From positions 277,926 through 341,925 of the forward strand of contig JAUYSK010000019.1 of the NCBI GenBank assembly GCA_030696345.1: a DNA stretch of 64,000 nt, read 5' to 3'. The translations under genes were made by a program, and so were the position numbers. The first letter of the stretch is position 1; each line of letters starts with the position of its first letter. Source of the DNA: Azonexus sp. (GTDB taxonomy: Bacteria; Pseudomonadota; Gammaproteobacteria; Burkholderiales; Rhodocyclaceae). This document shows positions 26,298 to 36,000 of this stretch, in pieces. The notes below the pieces were generated by a model that saw nothing but the letters and a program-made list of their open reading frames with translations, made no database searches and was not told the DNA's origin.

Positions 26298-28235
26298 TTA
26301 CTGCAATGCTTCCCTGCTCCACATCAACACCTGATTCACCGCTTCTTCGATCGTCAGCGACGTGGTGTCCAGCAGCTTGGCATCGGCTTCCTGCCTGAGC
26401 GGAGCCACGCTACGCTGGGAATCCCGGGCGTCACGTTGCTGCAGATCAAGCAGAAGGTCGGGGAGATTAGCAGATAAACCTTTCCCGATCAACTGCTTAT
26501 GACGCCGCTCCGCCCTGACTTCGGCACTTGCTGTCAGGAAGACCTTGAGCGCCGCTTGGGGGAAAACTACCGAGCCCATGTCGCGCCCGTCACCGACCAA
26601 TCCGGGTACGGTATTGAAAGCGCGCTGACGGAACAGCAGAGCCTCGCGCACGGCCGGCAGAGCTGCCACTTTCGAGGCAGCAGCCGAAATTTCTTCAGTA
26701 CGAATGGCATCGCCAACCGGTATACCGTCGAGGCTGATATAAGTTTCGGAAAACTCGACATCAAGCGCCGCTGCGATTGCCGCCACCGCTGTTTCATCAG
26801 ACCATTCGACACAAGCCCGTTGTGCCGCCAGCGCAGTCAAACGATACAAGGCACCTGAATCCAAGTAAGCGAAACCGAGTGCCGCCGCCACCCTTGCGGC
26901 AACAGTGCCTTTACCCGAGGCCGAAGGACCATCAATGGCGATTACCGGCGCTGCCCTAGTCACGCTGGCAAAGCGCTCAAAATAATCCGGGAAAGTTTTC
27001 GCGACGCACTTCGGATCGTTGATCCGTAGCGGCGTACCAAAAGCTGCCAGCGAGAAGCACATCGCCATACGATGGTCGTCGTAGGTATCAATGGAAGCTG
27101 GCCTCAGGCAGGCGGGCGTTACCTTGATGAAATCCTCGCCCTCTTCGACCACTGCACCGAGTTTGCGCAATTCAGTTGCCATCGCAGCAATACGGTCAGT
27201 TTCCTTGACCCGCCAACTGGCGATGTTGCGCAGGGTCGTCGTTCCTTTGGCAAACAGGGCAGCCGTTGCCAGGGTCATTGCTGCATCGGGAATATGGTTG
27301 CAATCGAGGTCTACCGCAACCAAGCCGCCAACCGGTGCCCGTGCCGACATCCAGTTGGGACCCATCTCGATCTCGGCCCCCATCTGTGCGAGCGCTTCGG
27401 CAAACCTGACATCGCCCTGGATCGAGTCTCGCCCAACCCCCTCAACGCGAACCGGGCCGCCGCCAATAGCCCCCGCGGCAAGAAAGTAAGATGCCGAAGA
27501 AGCATCTCCCTCGACATAAATTGTCCCCGGCGAAAAATAGCGACTGCCGGCCGCCACCGTAAAGCGCTGCCAACCGTCACGCTGCACCACAACACCAAAC
27601 CGCGCCATGATGGCCAAAGTGATTTGAATGTAGGGTTTGGATATCAGTTCTCCAAGCACTTCGACCGTGGCCGCCTCGCCAGTCAGTGGCAGCGCCATCA
27701 GCAAGCCAGTCAGGAACTGGCTGGAAACATCACCGCGCACTCTGACCACGCCACCATGCCTGATGCTTGCCGGTTTCAGATGCAAAGGCGGAAAGCCGTC
27801 GTTACCAAGATAGGTGATGTCAGCCCCCAACTGGCGCAAACCATCGACCAGATCGCCAATCGGCCGCTCATGCATACGAGCAACACCCTTCAGCACGAAA
27901 TCGCCACCGGCCAGCGCCAAGGCAGCGGTCAGAGGCCGGAAAGCTGTGCCGGCGTTACCCAGAAAGAGATCCGCCTGTTTGACCGGAAAAATACCGGCGC
28001 AACCCTTGATCAACCAGTTCTCGCCACCTAGTGTGCTCACACCAACGCCTAGCGTCTTCAGCGCTTCGAGCATGCGCTCTGTGTCGTCGGAAGCCAAAAG
28101 TTCGCGAATTTCGGTTTCGCCATCAGCCAATGCGGCGAGCAGGAGAACTCGGTTGGAAATACTTTTTGAGCCGGGGAGACGGACAATGCCGGCTGCAGAT
28201 GTAAATTGGGGAATATCAAAAAACTCTTTAGTCAC
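26298..28235 (-). CDS. aroA-cmk: Fused EPSP synthase and cytidylate kinase
   Basis: 645 residues. Residues 1 to about 428 are 3-phosphoshikimate 1-carboxyvinyltransferase, with the N-terminal [20 protein letters not shown], the [14 protein letters not shown] loop and [19 protein letters not shown]. From about 431 a complete CMP kinase begins, with P-loop GPSASGKGT near 436-444 and [12 protein letters not shown]. The chorismate-pathway step and nucleotide kinase are separate but adjacent genes in many bacteria. The fusion, with no stop codon between them, is clear here. tyrA, its usual upstream neighbour, is 26.6 kb away across the polysaccharide island. Confidence 0.96.
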   Translation of the reverse strand: MTKEFFDIPQFTSAAGIVRLPGSKSISNRVLLLAALADGETEIRELLASDDTERMLEALKTLGVGVSTLGGENWLIKGCAGIFPVKQADLFLGNAGTAFRPLTAALALAGGDFVLKGVARMHERPIGDLVDGLRQLGADITYLGNDGFPPLHLKPASIRHGGVVRVRGDVSSQFLTGLLMALPLTGEAATVEVLGELISKPYIQITLAIMARFGVVVQRDGWQRFTVAAGSRYFSPGTIYVEGDASSASYFLAAGAIGGGPVRVEGVGRDSIQGDVRFAEALAQMGAEIEMGPNWMSARAPVGGLVAVDLDCNHIPDAAMTLATAALFAKGTTTLRNIASWRVKETDRIAAMATELRKLGAVVEEGEDFIKVTPACLRPASIDTYDDHRMAMCFSLAAFGTPLRINDPKCVAKTFPDYFERFASVTRAAPVIAIDGPSASGKGTVAARVAAALGFAYLDSGALYRLTALAAQRACVEWSDETAVAAIAAALDVEFSETYISLDGIPVGDAIRTEEISAAASKVAALPAVREALLFRQRAFNTVPGLVGDGRDMGSVVFPQAALKVFLTASAEVRAERRHKQLIGKGLSANLPDLLLDLQQRDARDSQRSVAPLRQEADAKLLDTTSLTIEEAVNQVLMWSREALQ

Positions 28236-28277
28236 AATGAACCGTCGGCAATGAGCGGCACAGGCCGCTTCGGTTAT

Positions 28278-30113
28278 TCAGAAATTGTTTGATGCCGGTT
28301 GGTATTCCGGCACCCAACGCATCAAGGTTTCACGCACCCGCTCGTCACTCAGGCTGGTTTCGTCAAACCACGGCCGCAGGTTAGCCAAAAAATCACCTTC
28401 CACCGGGCGAGCCCGGGCAATGCGCAACTTTGGATGCGGGGTTTGACATGTTTGCTCAGCATCTGCCAGCAATTCCTCATAGAGCTTTTCTCCTGGACGC
28501 AAACCGGAGAACTGGATGCGAATCTCGTTTTCAGAATAACCACAGAGCTGAATCATCTTGCGCGCCAAATCCACGATTTTGACCGGCTCACCCATATCTA
28601 GCACGAAAATTTCCCCGCCCTGCCCCATGGCGGCAGCCTGCAAGACTAACTGGGCTGCCTCGGGAATCGACATGAAGTATCGGGTAATCTCCGGGTGGGT
28701 CACCGTAACCGGCCCGCCACGCGAAATCTGTTCCTGAAATTTTGGAATCACACTGCCCGTGCTACCCAGAACATTTCCGAAGCGCACCATCCCGAACTGT
28801 GTCCCCCCCCCTTGGCGATGCATGGCCTCGCAAACCATTTCAGCCATGCGTTTGGTGGCCCCCATAACGTTGGTAGGATTGACTGCTTTGTCAGTCGAAA
28901 TCAACACAAAACGTTCAACCCCGAAACGGCTTGCGCATTCAGCTACCTGCAAGGTACCCAGCACATTATTGCGGACCGCCTGCCAGGCATTTCCTACTTC
29001 CATCAATGGCACATGCTTATAGGCTGCTGCATGGAAAATAACCGATGGCCGGTAAGTTGAGAAAACTTCATCTAATCTCGCGGCGTCCTTTACGTCACCA
29101 GCCAACGCAACCAGCTCAATATTCGGCATATGAACCGAAAACCACTGCTCCAATGTATAAAGCGCAAACTCACTCTGTTCGTATAGAACTAACCGCACCG
29201 GCGAGAAACGCGCAAGTTGCCGGCACAACTCGCTTCCTATCGAGCCACCGGCCCCCGTAACCAGAACCGTCTTGCTCGCCACCATAGCTGCGACATGCTC
29301 CGTATCTATCGACACCGGCTCACGACCGAGCAAGTCCTCAATCTCAACCGGGCGAATCGATGAAATGGCCACCCGGCCTGACATAACATCATCGAGTCCA
29401 GGCACCGTAAAGACGTGCGCCCCACCCCCAACAGCCAGATCTGTCGCCCGCCTGCACGCCTCGGCAGCTGCTGATGGCATGGCCAGAATCACGTGAGATG
29501 CCTTTTCCGAAGCAAGCACTTCAGACAAACTTTCTATTCCGCCGATGACCAGATGCCCTGAAAGCTCCCTGCCCCACTTGCTGCGATCATCATCCACCAG
29601 ACCAACCACGCGCCAATCGGGGCTACGCTCCAGTTCCCGCACCAGCATCGCTCCACCACGCCCGGCACCAACAATAACCACTGGCTTGCCCTGAGCAATC
29701 AAACCACCATATAAACGATGCTCCTTCCACATCCGATATGCAGCACGACCACCGCCCATATATACGGCAAGCAATATCGGATAAAGCACCAACAGGGAGC
29801 GCGGCACAACTTGATGCTGATTGCGATACAACACATAAAACACTATCAGTGCAACGGTCGAAAACCCCACAGCAAGCAAGACCCGCTTCAAGTCAGGCAA
29901 ACTGGCAAACATCCAGATACCGCGATACAAGCCAGCCAGACGACAGGCCACCACATGCGCAGGCACTAGGAAAACCATCCCCCAACTCATCACAGAAACA
30001 AAGGCGGCGGGCACATCAAAATTAAAGCGCAGGAGAAACCCGCCGCCCCAAGCGAAAACGACTGCCGAGAGGTCGAACAGAAAAACAAAAAGGGAGAGAT
30101 AAGCCTTGATCAA
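28278..30113 (-). CDS. CapD/WbpM-type nucleotide-sugar 4,6-dehydratase
   Basis: A 611-residue inner-membrane enzyme. Four N-terminal helices (residues about 4-115) are followed by a first Rossmann-like CoA-type domain (VVIVGAGRGGAMLVREL). The main dehydratase domain has the NAD motif VTGAGGSIGSELCRQ near 285-299, STDKAVNPTNVMGATKRMAE with the catalytic Lys, and DMGEPVKIVDLARKMI. Such enzymes convert UDP-GlcNAc to a 4-keto-6-deoxy sugar for amino-sugar synthesis. A run of nine G lies in its coding strand (28803-28811). It is the last gene of the polysaccharide operon. Confidence 0.92.
   Translation of the reverse strand: MIKAYLSLFVFLFDLSAVVFAWGGGFLLRFNFDVPAAFVSVMSWGMVFLVPAHVVACRLAGLYRGIWMFASLPDLKRVLLAVGFSTVALIVFYVLYRNQHQVVPRSLLVLYPILLAVYMGGGRAAYRMWKEHRLYGGLIAQGKPVVIVGAGRGGAMLVRELERSPDWRVVGLVDDDRSKWGRELSGHLVIGGIESLSEVLASEKASHVILAMPSAAAEACRRATDLAVGGGAHVFTVPGLDDVMSGRVAISSIRPVEIEDLLGREPVSIDTEHVAAMVASKTVLVTGAGGSIGSELCRQLARFSPVRLVLYEQSEFALYTLEQWFSVHMPNIELVALAGDVKDAARLDEVFSTYRPSVIFHAAAYKHVPLMEVGNAWQAVRNNVLGTLQVAECASRFGVERFVLISTDKAVNPTNVMGATKRMAEMVCEAMHRQGGGTQFGMVRFGNVLGSTGSVIPKFQEQISRGGPVTVTHPEITRYFMSIPEAAQLVLQAAAMGQGGEIFVLDMGEPVKIVDLARKMIQLCGYSENEIRIQFSGLRPGEKLYEELLADAEQTCQTPHPKLRIARARPVEGDFLANLRPWFDETSLSDERVRETLMRWVPEYQPASNNF
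28803..28811 (-). repeat. G9 homopolymer in the capD-like gene
   Basis: Nine C on the plus strand (nine G on the coding strand) encode Gly-Gly-Gly in HRQGGGTQF. A slip of one base would shift the frame. Confidence 0.8.
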
Positions 30114-30215
30114 TTGAGTGCGCCAAAAATACCGGATCTAGCCGGAATAAGGGCAAGATTGTAACCGCTACGGGTCCAATTTCGGGAACGCACGAAGCCT
30201 ATTGGCGCCATTGCC

Positions 30216-30776
30216 TCAATGGGAAACACCATCCATTTTTAATACCTTGACGATGGTCAACCACAGGATATAGAGATCGAAAAGAAAAGAGTGGCGGCAA
30301 AAATATTCGGCATCCAGGCCAACCTTCTCTGAAATCGGCAACTCGTCGCGTCCATTCACCTGCGCCCAACCCGTCAGGCCAGGTACCAACTGATGTACAC
30401 CTCGCTCAGTACGCTGCGCAATCAGATCATCCTGATTAAACAACGCCGGACGTGGGCCAACAAAACTCATATCGCCAATAAGGATGCACCACAGTTGAGG
30501 TAGTTCATCCAGGCTCGATTTACGCAAAAAAGACCCAATCGGTGTCAGATAAACCGCCGGGTTTGCTAACAGATGCGTTGCAACAGCCGGAGTACCAATG
30601 CGCATGCTACGAAACTTTGGCATTCGGAAAATTTTGTTATTTCTACCCACACGGTCCGACCAATAAAGAACCGGACCGGGTGAAGTCGACTTCACCAACA
30701 ACGCCACAAGAATCAGGGGGAAAACCAAGATGGAAGAAGCTATTAGCCCAAGAAGGAGATCAAACAGGCGTTTCAT
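30216..30776 (-). CDS. Initiating sugar-phosphate transferase (PglC/WcaJ-like)
   Basis: 186 residues, the small single-helix form of the bacterial sugar transferase family. The N-terminal membrane segment LLGLIASSILVFPLILVALLV is followed by VKSTSPGPVLYWSDRVGRNNKIF and PKFRSMR, then SLDELPQLWCILIGDMSFVGPRPAL with the catalytic Asp-Glu pair and the final PGLTGWAQVNGR. It should load the first sugar phosphate on undecaprenyl phosphate at the inner membrane to start the repeat unit. It is 12 bases downstream of a glycosyltransferase. Confidence 0.93.
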   Translation of the reverse strand: MKRLFDLLLGLIASSILVFPLILVALLVKSTSPGPVLYWSDRVGRNNKIFRMPKFRSMRIGTPAVATHLLANPAVYLTPIGSFLRKSSLDELPQLWCILIGDMSFVGPRPALFNQDDLIAQRTERGVHQLVPGLTGWAQVNGRDELPISEKVGLDAEYFCRHSFLFDLYILWLTIVKVLKMDGVSH

Positions 30777-30788
30777 ATATTGATCATC

Positions 30789-31925
30789 TCAAGCTGCCAA
30801 CACTGTCCGATACTGCGCAAGCCAAGCTAGCGACACAACATCTGCCGAAAACTCCTGCAACGCTCGTTGGCGAGCTGCACTCCCCATACCAATCCGACAT
30901 TCTGGATCATCCAACATTGCCTCCATTGCGAAACGCAAAGCCGCCACATCCCCAACGGGAAACAATAACCCAGTCATCTGTTCCTGCACCGCATCAGTTA
31001 GACCATAAATACGTGAGGCAATCGTAGGCAACCCGACCGCTGCAGCCTCAAGAACGACAGTTCCAAAGCCCTCACGATAGCTCGGCAAAACAAGAACGTC
31101 TGCCGCAGCAAGGTAGTCTGCAGCCGGCACAACACGAGGAATGAGTCGTAGCCTAGCCAACCCCCCCCCTACCTCTTCTACAATACGCTCAGCAAGCCTT
31201 CCTTCATCCGGGCCAGCAATAATCAGCCACGCATTTTGATATCGAGTTGCCAAAACCGAAAAAGCATGAATTAGATCAAGTATCCCTTTTTCAAGATTGA
31301 TTCGCCCGAGCGAAATAAAAACAACCGCATCCGATGGAATACCTAGTTCATTACGCAGTTTTTTTCTACATTCATCGTCTGGTGAGAATTTGCATGGATC
31401 GACACCTGAAATTGAGCCGGGCCCAGCCACTCCTGCCTCACCGTCCTTGACGACACCTTCCGCCTCAAGAAAACTGCTTTGTGAGCGACTATCGGTCAAC
31501 ACGCGACTGGCAGCAAAAACAATAGCTTTGTCGAAGCACTTCAAGGCATAGCGTCCAAGCCCACGTCGGGTAGCCCAAACCTGACCAGTAAAGGTGTGAA
31601 TACGGCAAGGAATTCCAGCCAATCCTGCCGCAAGCATGGCAAGCAATCCAGCCTTGGGTGTCATGCTATGGACCAAATCAAATTTTTCCGAACGGAAAAA
31701 CCTCCATAACCGCCAAAAAACCTTCATATCCTGAAGGGGAGAAATCTGACGTGCTATGGCCAAGTGAACTACTCGGACACGACAATCAAGCTTGTCTGAC
31801 AATGAATATTCAAGTGTGTTGACCACCAAGGTAATATCGTAATGGCCTGCCAAAATCCGAAAATGATTCAGCAAAAATCCATTGACTGCAAATGGACTGG
31901 TCAGGACAAAGCACACCCGCTTCAA
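30789..31925 (-). CDS. Glycosyltransferase family 4 (GT-B)
   Basis: A 378-residue cytoplasmic glycosyltransferase. The N-terminal donor-side domain has LVHSMTPKAGLLAMLAAGLAG. The C-terminal nucleotide-sugar domain has LGRINLEKGILDLIHAFSVL and the E-x7-E signature PSYREGFGTVVLEAAAVGLP. It resembles WbpY/PglA-type enzymes that extend the lipid-linked unit. A run of nine G interrupts the coding strand at 31161-31169. It overlaps the upstream GT2 gene by 4 nt. Confidence 0.9.
   Translation of the reverse strand: MKRVCFVLTSPFAVNGFLLNHFRILAGHYDITLVVNTLEYSLSDKLDCRVRVVHLAIARQISPLQDMKVFWRLWRFFRSEKFDLVHSMTPKAGLLAMLAAGLAGIPCRIHTFTGQVWATRRGLGRYALKCFDKAIVFAASRVLTDSRSQSSFLEAEGVVKDGEAGVAGPGSISGVDPCKFSPDDECRKKLRNELGIPSDAVVFISLGRINLEKGILDLIHAFSVLATRYQNAWLIIAGPDEGRLAERIVEEVGGGLARLRLIPRVVPAADYLAAADVLVLPSYREGFGTVVLEAAAVGLPTIASRIYGLTDAVQEQMTGLLFPVGDVAALRFAMEAMLDDPECRIGMGSAARQRALQEFSADVVSLAWLAQYRTVLAA
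31161..31169 (-). repeat. G9 homopolymer in a glycosyltransferase gene
   Basis: Nine C on the plus strand encode Gly-Gly-Gly in EEVGGGLAR, a second G9 run in the same cluster. Confidence 0.8.
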
Positions 31926-32848
31926 GTCACTTTTCCTCCATTAACCATATGCAACCCATTCAAATCTTCGATAATACTCTGCCACGTTTCAAGGTTTGCT
32001 TCTGACACATTAGGGTGTCGAGAAGCCTTGCACCCACTGAGAAACGGGACTTGAGTAGTCAATGTCCAAACATCCTTGGCAACCCGCAGCCAAAAGCCTG
32101 CCAGTGCTAATCCTGCGGACCGGAGGTCCCCTTTATTTGAAAAATACTGCCGTTGAATTCCATAAAGAGTTCTGCGCGTTCGCCAAGCCTTGGTAAAACC
32201 AAACTGATCGCGTAACCGGTAGGCGAGCAAGTATTCCGGTAGGACATGAAAACGACTAACCTCATGCGTCCGCAAAAGAAACTCTTGATCTTCACAACAG
32301 TAAGGCCCCGGCGCAGCGTATCTATGCTTGCGAAACCAAGCGGTTCGCCCCATCCATGTCGGATGCGGCAGATGAAACCCCAGCCATGGCCTCCGACAAA
32401 TTTCTTTATGCTCACATCGCCCGGGCAAGACACCTAGAACTTGATTACTTTCAGAAATGGTTACGCATCGGGCACCCACGAGATCCAAAGAGTGGTCAGC
32501 CCCAAGAAATGCCACCTGCCTATTAAATCGATCAGGATGAGAAATATCATCCTGATCCATACGAGCGAAAAACTCACCACGAGCTAAGTCGATCGCTTCG
32601 TTCAAGCGCGCGGCCAAACCACGATTGTCACCATCACGAACAATCCGAATACGTGCATCGACGATGTCCGCAACGTCTTCAAACGCTCTATCGGTCGAGC
32701 CGTCGTCAATGAGTATTAACTCCCAGTCCGCAAAAGACTGTTGAATTATAGAGAGCAAGGCCAAACGAAGATGAGATCCTGCATTGAACACAGGCATCGC
32801 CACGGTCAACAACGGCAAACTCTCCGCCAATTTACTCGACGAACTCAA
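31922..32848 (-). CDS. Glycosyltransferase family 2 (GT-A)
   Basis: 308 residues from a likely TTG start at 32848. GGAGG lies six bases upstream, and the previous gene's stop is directly adjacent. A longer ATG frame to 32884 would overlap that gene by 35 nt. The GT-A fold begins with LLTVAMPVFNAGSHLRLAL, with LILIDDGSTD and the metal-binding ARMDQDDISHPDR. Later FFARMDQDD and RRPWLGFHLPHPTWMGRTAWF are typical of EpsE-like O-antigen glycosyltransferases. The acceptor is unknown. Confidence 0.9.
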   Translation of the reverse strand: MSSSSKLAESLPLLTVAMPVFNAGSHLRLALLSIIQQSFADWELILIDDGSTDRAFEDVADIVDARIRIVRDGDNRGLAARLNEAIDLARGEFFARMDQDDISHPDRFNRQVAFLGADHSLDLVGARCVTISESNQVLGVLPGRCEHKEICRRPWLGFHLPHPTWMGRTAWFRKHRYAAPGPYCCEDQEFLLRTHEVSRFHVLPEYLLAYRLRDQFGFTKAWRTRRTLYGIQRQYFSNKGDLRSAGLALAGFWLRVAKDVWTLTTQVPFLSGCKASRHPNVSEANLETWQSIIEDLNGLHMVNGGKVT

Positions 32849-32849
32849 G

Positions 32850-33992
32850 CTACGCCTCCAACACGGCAACAAGTTGCCGACCAATACTTACGGGATCGCA
32901 GTTTGTAACAACATGCACCCGACCGACCTCACTCAGGTGTTGCCAATGAATCTCGTCGGAAAGCAACTTATCGATGGCGTGCACAGCCTCATCTTTTGTA
33001 TTTACAGCCACCCCCCCGGGTAGCGAAGGAATACACCCTGAACGTCGCGCAACAAAAGGCGTACCGGTGGCCATGGCATCCAAAAGAACTAATGGCTGAC
33101 ATTCGGTGAGAGACCCAGAAAGAATTGCAATCGACCGCCCGCACTCATCCAAGAGCGAATCTCCGCTAACCCCCTCATGAAAAGTGACAAACCCTTCCTC
33201 AATGCCCAACGACAGAACCAGTTGCCGCAGATGTTCGGTAAAAGCAGTTAGGCTCTGGCCGAATATCCTCAGTGGAATCCTATTTTTTGCCAACGAACAA
33301 GCGTAGGTGTGTAATGCGAAGTCATGCCCCTTCAGCCAATCATACGAACCTATCGCAATTAGCTGCTTACGTGCCTTTCGTTCAATTTTTGGCTGACTGA
33401 CGGCTACGGTTGCAGATGAAGACAACGCATTGGGTACGACATGCACAGGAATTCCGACTTTCCGAGCCAGCCGCAAGTCATCGAATCTTGAATCGCATCC
33501 GTCAGAAGCCAGAAAAACCAAACCATTCAGTTGACGAATCAATGATGAAAGCTTCCACCAATAAGGTCGCCAGAATAAATATCGAACCATTGAACGGAAC
33601 GGTTGCTGCCAGAAAAACATATTCGTGGATACACAATGGCTGTAGAGCAATTTACGACCACTAATTTTTTTTAGGTTGCGCAAACACAGATCAGTCGACC
33701 AAGTCTGCCAAGCATTCATCAGAACAACGTCAAAAATCGACGCAGCCAGAAACTGCTCATAGGATTGAACATCCCCACGAATCGGATTAAGCAAATAGTC
33801 CGCACCCTGAACGTTGAATTCCTCAACCGTGGCACCAGAGACTTCATCGATTCTCTGCGCCCGTTTCTTCCCACCAGTGGCCACTACAACTGAATATCCA
33901 TTTGCGACCAATGCCGTTGCCTGCTGCTGAACGGCATTACCCAATCCACTATTAAATGGGGGATAAGTTGGTGTAGTCAGGAGTATTTTCAA
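32850..33992 (-). CDS. Glycosyltransferase family 4 (GT-B)
   Basis: A 380-residue GT-B enzyme. It begins MKILLTTPTYPPFNSGLGNAV, the usual start of family 4 members, with a C-terminal nucleotide-binding domain including IAIGSYDWLKGHDFALHTYA and LSGSLTECQPLVLLDAMATGTPFVA in place of the usual E-x7-E. It adds one sugar to the repeat unit. A seven-base G run occurs near the C-terminus. The next gene follows directly. Confidence 0.88.
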   Translation of the reverse strand: MKILLTTPTYPPFNSGLGNAVQQQATALVANGYSVVVATGGKKRAQRIDEVSGATVEEFNVQGADYLLNPIRGDVQSYEQFLAASIFDVVLMNAWQTWSTDLCLRNLKKISGRKLLYSHCVSTNMFFWQQPFRSMVRYLFWRPYWWKLSSLIRQLNGLVFLASDGCDSRFDDLRLARKVGIPVHVVPNALSSSATVAVSQPKIERKARKQLIAIGSYDWLKGHDFALHTYACSLAKNRIPLRIFGQSLTAFTEHLRQLVLSLGIEEGFVTFHEGVSGDSLLDECGRSIAILSGSLTECQPLVLLDAMATGTPFVARRSGCIPSLPGGVAVNTKDEAVHAIDKLLSDEIHWQHLSEVGRVHVVTNCDPVSIGRQLVAVLEA

Positions 33993-34020
33993 CGAGCACT
34001 ACTCTGCGCAGCCAATAAAA

Positions 34021-34902
34021 TCATATTTTTGTCCAAGCTGGCGGAATCAAATCCCTCGTGTCGTTGGTACTACTTTGGAACCAACGCTTTGGTGCCACTA
34101 CACGCTTCCCTGAATCTTTTCCCAGCCAAGCCCCCCACCAACTCAATGAGCTATTGGCGATTACAAAATGTTTGCACGCTGACATTAACCGAAGATCTTC
34201 GTGAGCCTCATCGGGCCCGTGGATATCCACCACCGTCATTGGCAAGGCTGGGTGAAAATGGGAACGAACCCACGCAGGATCATCAGAAAAGACAAAACAG
34301 TGCGGACTGGCCAAACCAGCGCTTACGATGCTCAAACCCTCATGGTAATAATCGAGCGAACAGGTTCCATGGAATGCGTTGGTCGTAGCACTTTCCACAT
34401 AGTCACCCCGACGCACATGAAGACATATGGCATCGCTACCCCATATTTTCTCCAGCATAGCTCGCGACAACTCTCCAGGAGTACCTGCAAGCGAAAATTC
34501 AGAAGCGACAAGTTCATTACAATCGTCGAAGTACTTTTCACTCTGGAAATAACCATCCATGCAGACCGGCGCACGAAGCTGCAGAACCTCCGGGTCGAAA
34601 TGAAAGTATTTCTCGCGGAAAACAGGGCGACCTTGCCAATGCTCATCATTTCGCTTCGTGAGTCTGTGGACAATTTTTTTCATGAGGCGCATAGCGCCCC
34701 CTTGATCAGAAACAACCGCACCGAGCGTGCGCGCCTTGACGCTCAAAGGTGCGAGTGCATAGCGGCGATCACTGGCAGTGGCAAACCAGGAAAGGTCAAG
34801 AACCAACTCAACACCACTACGTCGGGCCACGGCTATCGCTGCAGCATACTGAAACATTTGATTGCCCAACCCACCGACAAGGCGAATTACTACGTCATTC
34901 AA
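34021..34902 (-). CDS. Alpha-1,2-fucosyltransferase-like protein (GT11)
   Basis: 293 residues from a likely TTG start at 34902 (GGGAG six bases upstream). A frame extending to 35046 only reads a gene remnant. Family 11 motifs are complete: IRLVGGLGNQMFQYAAA at the start, HVRRGDYV in the middle (the GDP-fucose-binding HxRRxD), FVFSDDPAWVRSHF, and VIANSSLSWWGAWLG near the end. GDP-fucose would come from Gmd and Fcl encoded in this cluster. The linkage it makes is inferred from the family only. Confidence 0.9.
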   Translation of the reverse strand: MNDVVIRLVGGLGNQMFQYAAAIAVARRSGVELVLDLSWFATASDRRYALAPLSVKARTLGAVVSDQGGAMRLMKKIVHRLTKRNDEHWQGRPVFREKYFHFDPEVLQLRAPVCMDGYFQSEKYFDDCNELVASEFSLAGTPGELSRAMLEKIWGSDAICLHVRRGDYVESATTNAFHGTCSLDYYHEGLSIVSAGLASPHCFVFSDDPAWVRSHFHPALPMTVVDIHGPDEAHEDLRLMSACKHFVIANSSLSWWGAWLGKDSGKRVVAPKRWFQSSTNDTRDLIPPAWTKI

Positions 34903-34939
34903 GAGCGACTCCCACCTAAATATGCATCCGCGAAATGTT

Positions 34940-35062
34940 CTAATCGATAGCAACACAAACTTCATGCCCATAAGCAGCCATTCGCTCAGCCAATTGTCGG
35001 ACAACCTCCTGCGCGCCACCCATGCTTGGATAATAAAACTCAACACAAAACAGTATTTTCAT
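34940..35062 (-). pseudogene. 5' remnant of a family 4 glycosyltransferase gene
   Basis: ATG 35062 overlaps the stop of the epimerase gene by 4 nt (ATGA), as coupled genes do. It encodes 40 residues beginning MKILFCVEFYYPSMGGAQ and continuing EVVRQLAERMAAYGHEVCV before TAG. This is a perfect N-terminus of a GT-B glycosyltransferase, but the rest is gone and the fucosyltransferase gene follows at once. It looks like a scar of gene replacement. Confidence 0.75.
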
Positions 35063-36000
35063 TTACGCAAACCATTTTGCAACGCCCAAGCCCAAGTCTT
35101 GGCCATACCTTGTGCGAACTCTGTTTTCGGCCGCCATCCGGAGACATAAGTCAGTTTTGCCGAACTCAAAACATTGGTAGCCACATCGAATGCACGCTCG
35201 GGCTGAACGACAACTTCGAGCGCGAATGCCAGTTGATCAGAAACCCTGACGATTTCGTCCAATACCATTCGGTTATCAAAGCCAAGGCCCGTGCCGATGT
35301 TGTAAATATTTCCAGGCACACCGTGATCCAAGGCAGCAACCAAGCCATCTGCAAGATCCTCAACATAAATATAGTCGCGCACGGTCCCGCGGGCTCCAAA
35401 GATGGTGACGGGCTTATGATTGAGCAAGGCAAACAACGCAGCACCAACAAATCCCTGCCCAAGATTCCCCAATTGATTGGGACCATAAGGATTTGCGGGA
35501 CGAACAATCACAACCGGAAGCTCACCAAGACGGTGGAACATCAACGCATACTTTTCGGCTGCCAGTTTGGTAATGCCATAAGGCGAAACCGGGTTGGTCG
35601 GGTGCGATTCATCGATCGGTAAATAGGTGGCATTGCCATAAACCGTACCGCCCGATGAAACCAATACAAAGCGACGCAACCGGCATTCGCTAGCAAGTTT
35701 GATTAACGTAACATTAGCCGGCAGATTGGCCATCACATCCAGGACAGGATCCTCGAAACTCGTCTTGGGCACCGTCGAGTAAGCAAGATCAAAAACCTCA
35801 TCACAATCTTGCAATAGTGGCCTGAGGAATTGCTCATTGCAAATATCGCCCGAAACGTAGCTAACGCCTTCGGGTAAGGAAAAACGTGGACGGGAACTCC
35901 TCCCCAGCACACGAACATCTTTGCGTCCACTGGCGACCAGCTTTGCCACCAAATGGCTACCAATAAAACCGCCACCCCCGACAACCAGACATGCTGCCAT
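35059..36000 (-). CDS. NAD-dependent sugar epimerase/dehydratase
   Basis: A 313-residue extended short-chain dehydrogenase. GGGGFIGSHLVAKL binds NAD, VSSGGTVYG holds the catalytic Ser/Thr and YGITKLAAEKYAL the Tyr-x3-Lys pair. RPANPYGPNQ and GTVRDYIYVEDLADGLVAALD are typical of UDP-glucose/UDP-GlcNAc 4-epimerase relatives. The specific substrate is uncertain. Its start overlaps the upstream GT2 stop (TAATG). Confidence 0.88.
   Translation of the reverse strand: MAACLVVGGGGFIGSHLVAKLVASGRKDVRVLGRSSRPRFSLPEGVSYVSGDICNEQFLRPLLQDCDEVFDLAYSTVPKTSFEDPVLDVMANLPANVTLIKLASECRLRRFVLVSSGGTVYGNATYLPIDESHPTNPVSPYGITKLAAEKYALMFHRLGELPVVIVRPANPYGPNQLGNLGQGFVGAALFALLNHKPVTIFGARGTVRDYIYVEDLADGLVAALDHGVPGNIYNIGTGLGFDNRMVLDEIVRVSDQLAFALEVVVQPERAFDVATNVLSSAKLTYVSGWRPKTEFAQGMAKTWAWALQNGLRK

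Noticed and set aside
34903..35046. N-terminal extension of the fucosyltransferase to an ATG at 35046
   Set aside because: The extension reads the glycosyltransferase remnant in the wrong frame. The family normally starts just before IRLVGGLGNQ, which fits TTG 34902.
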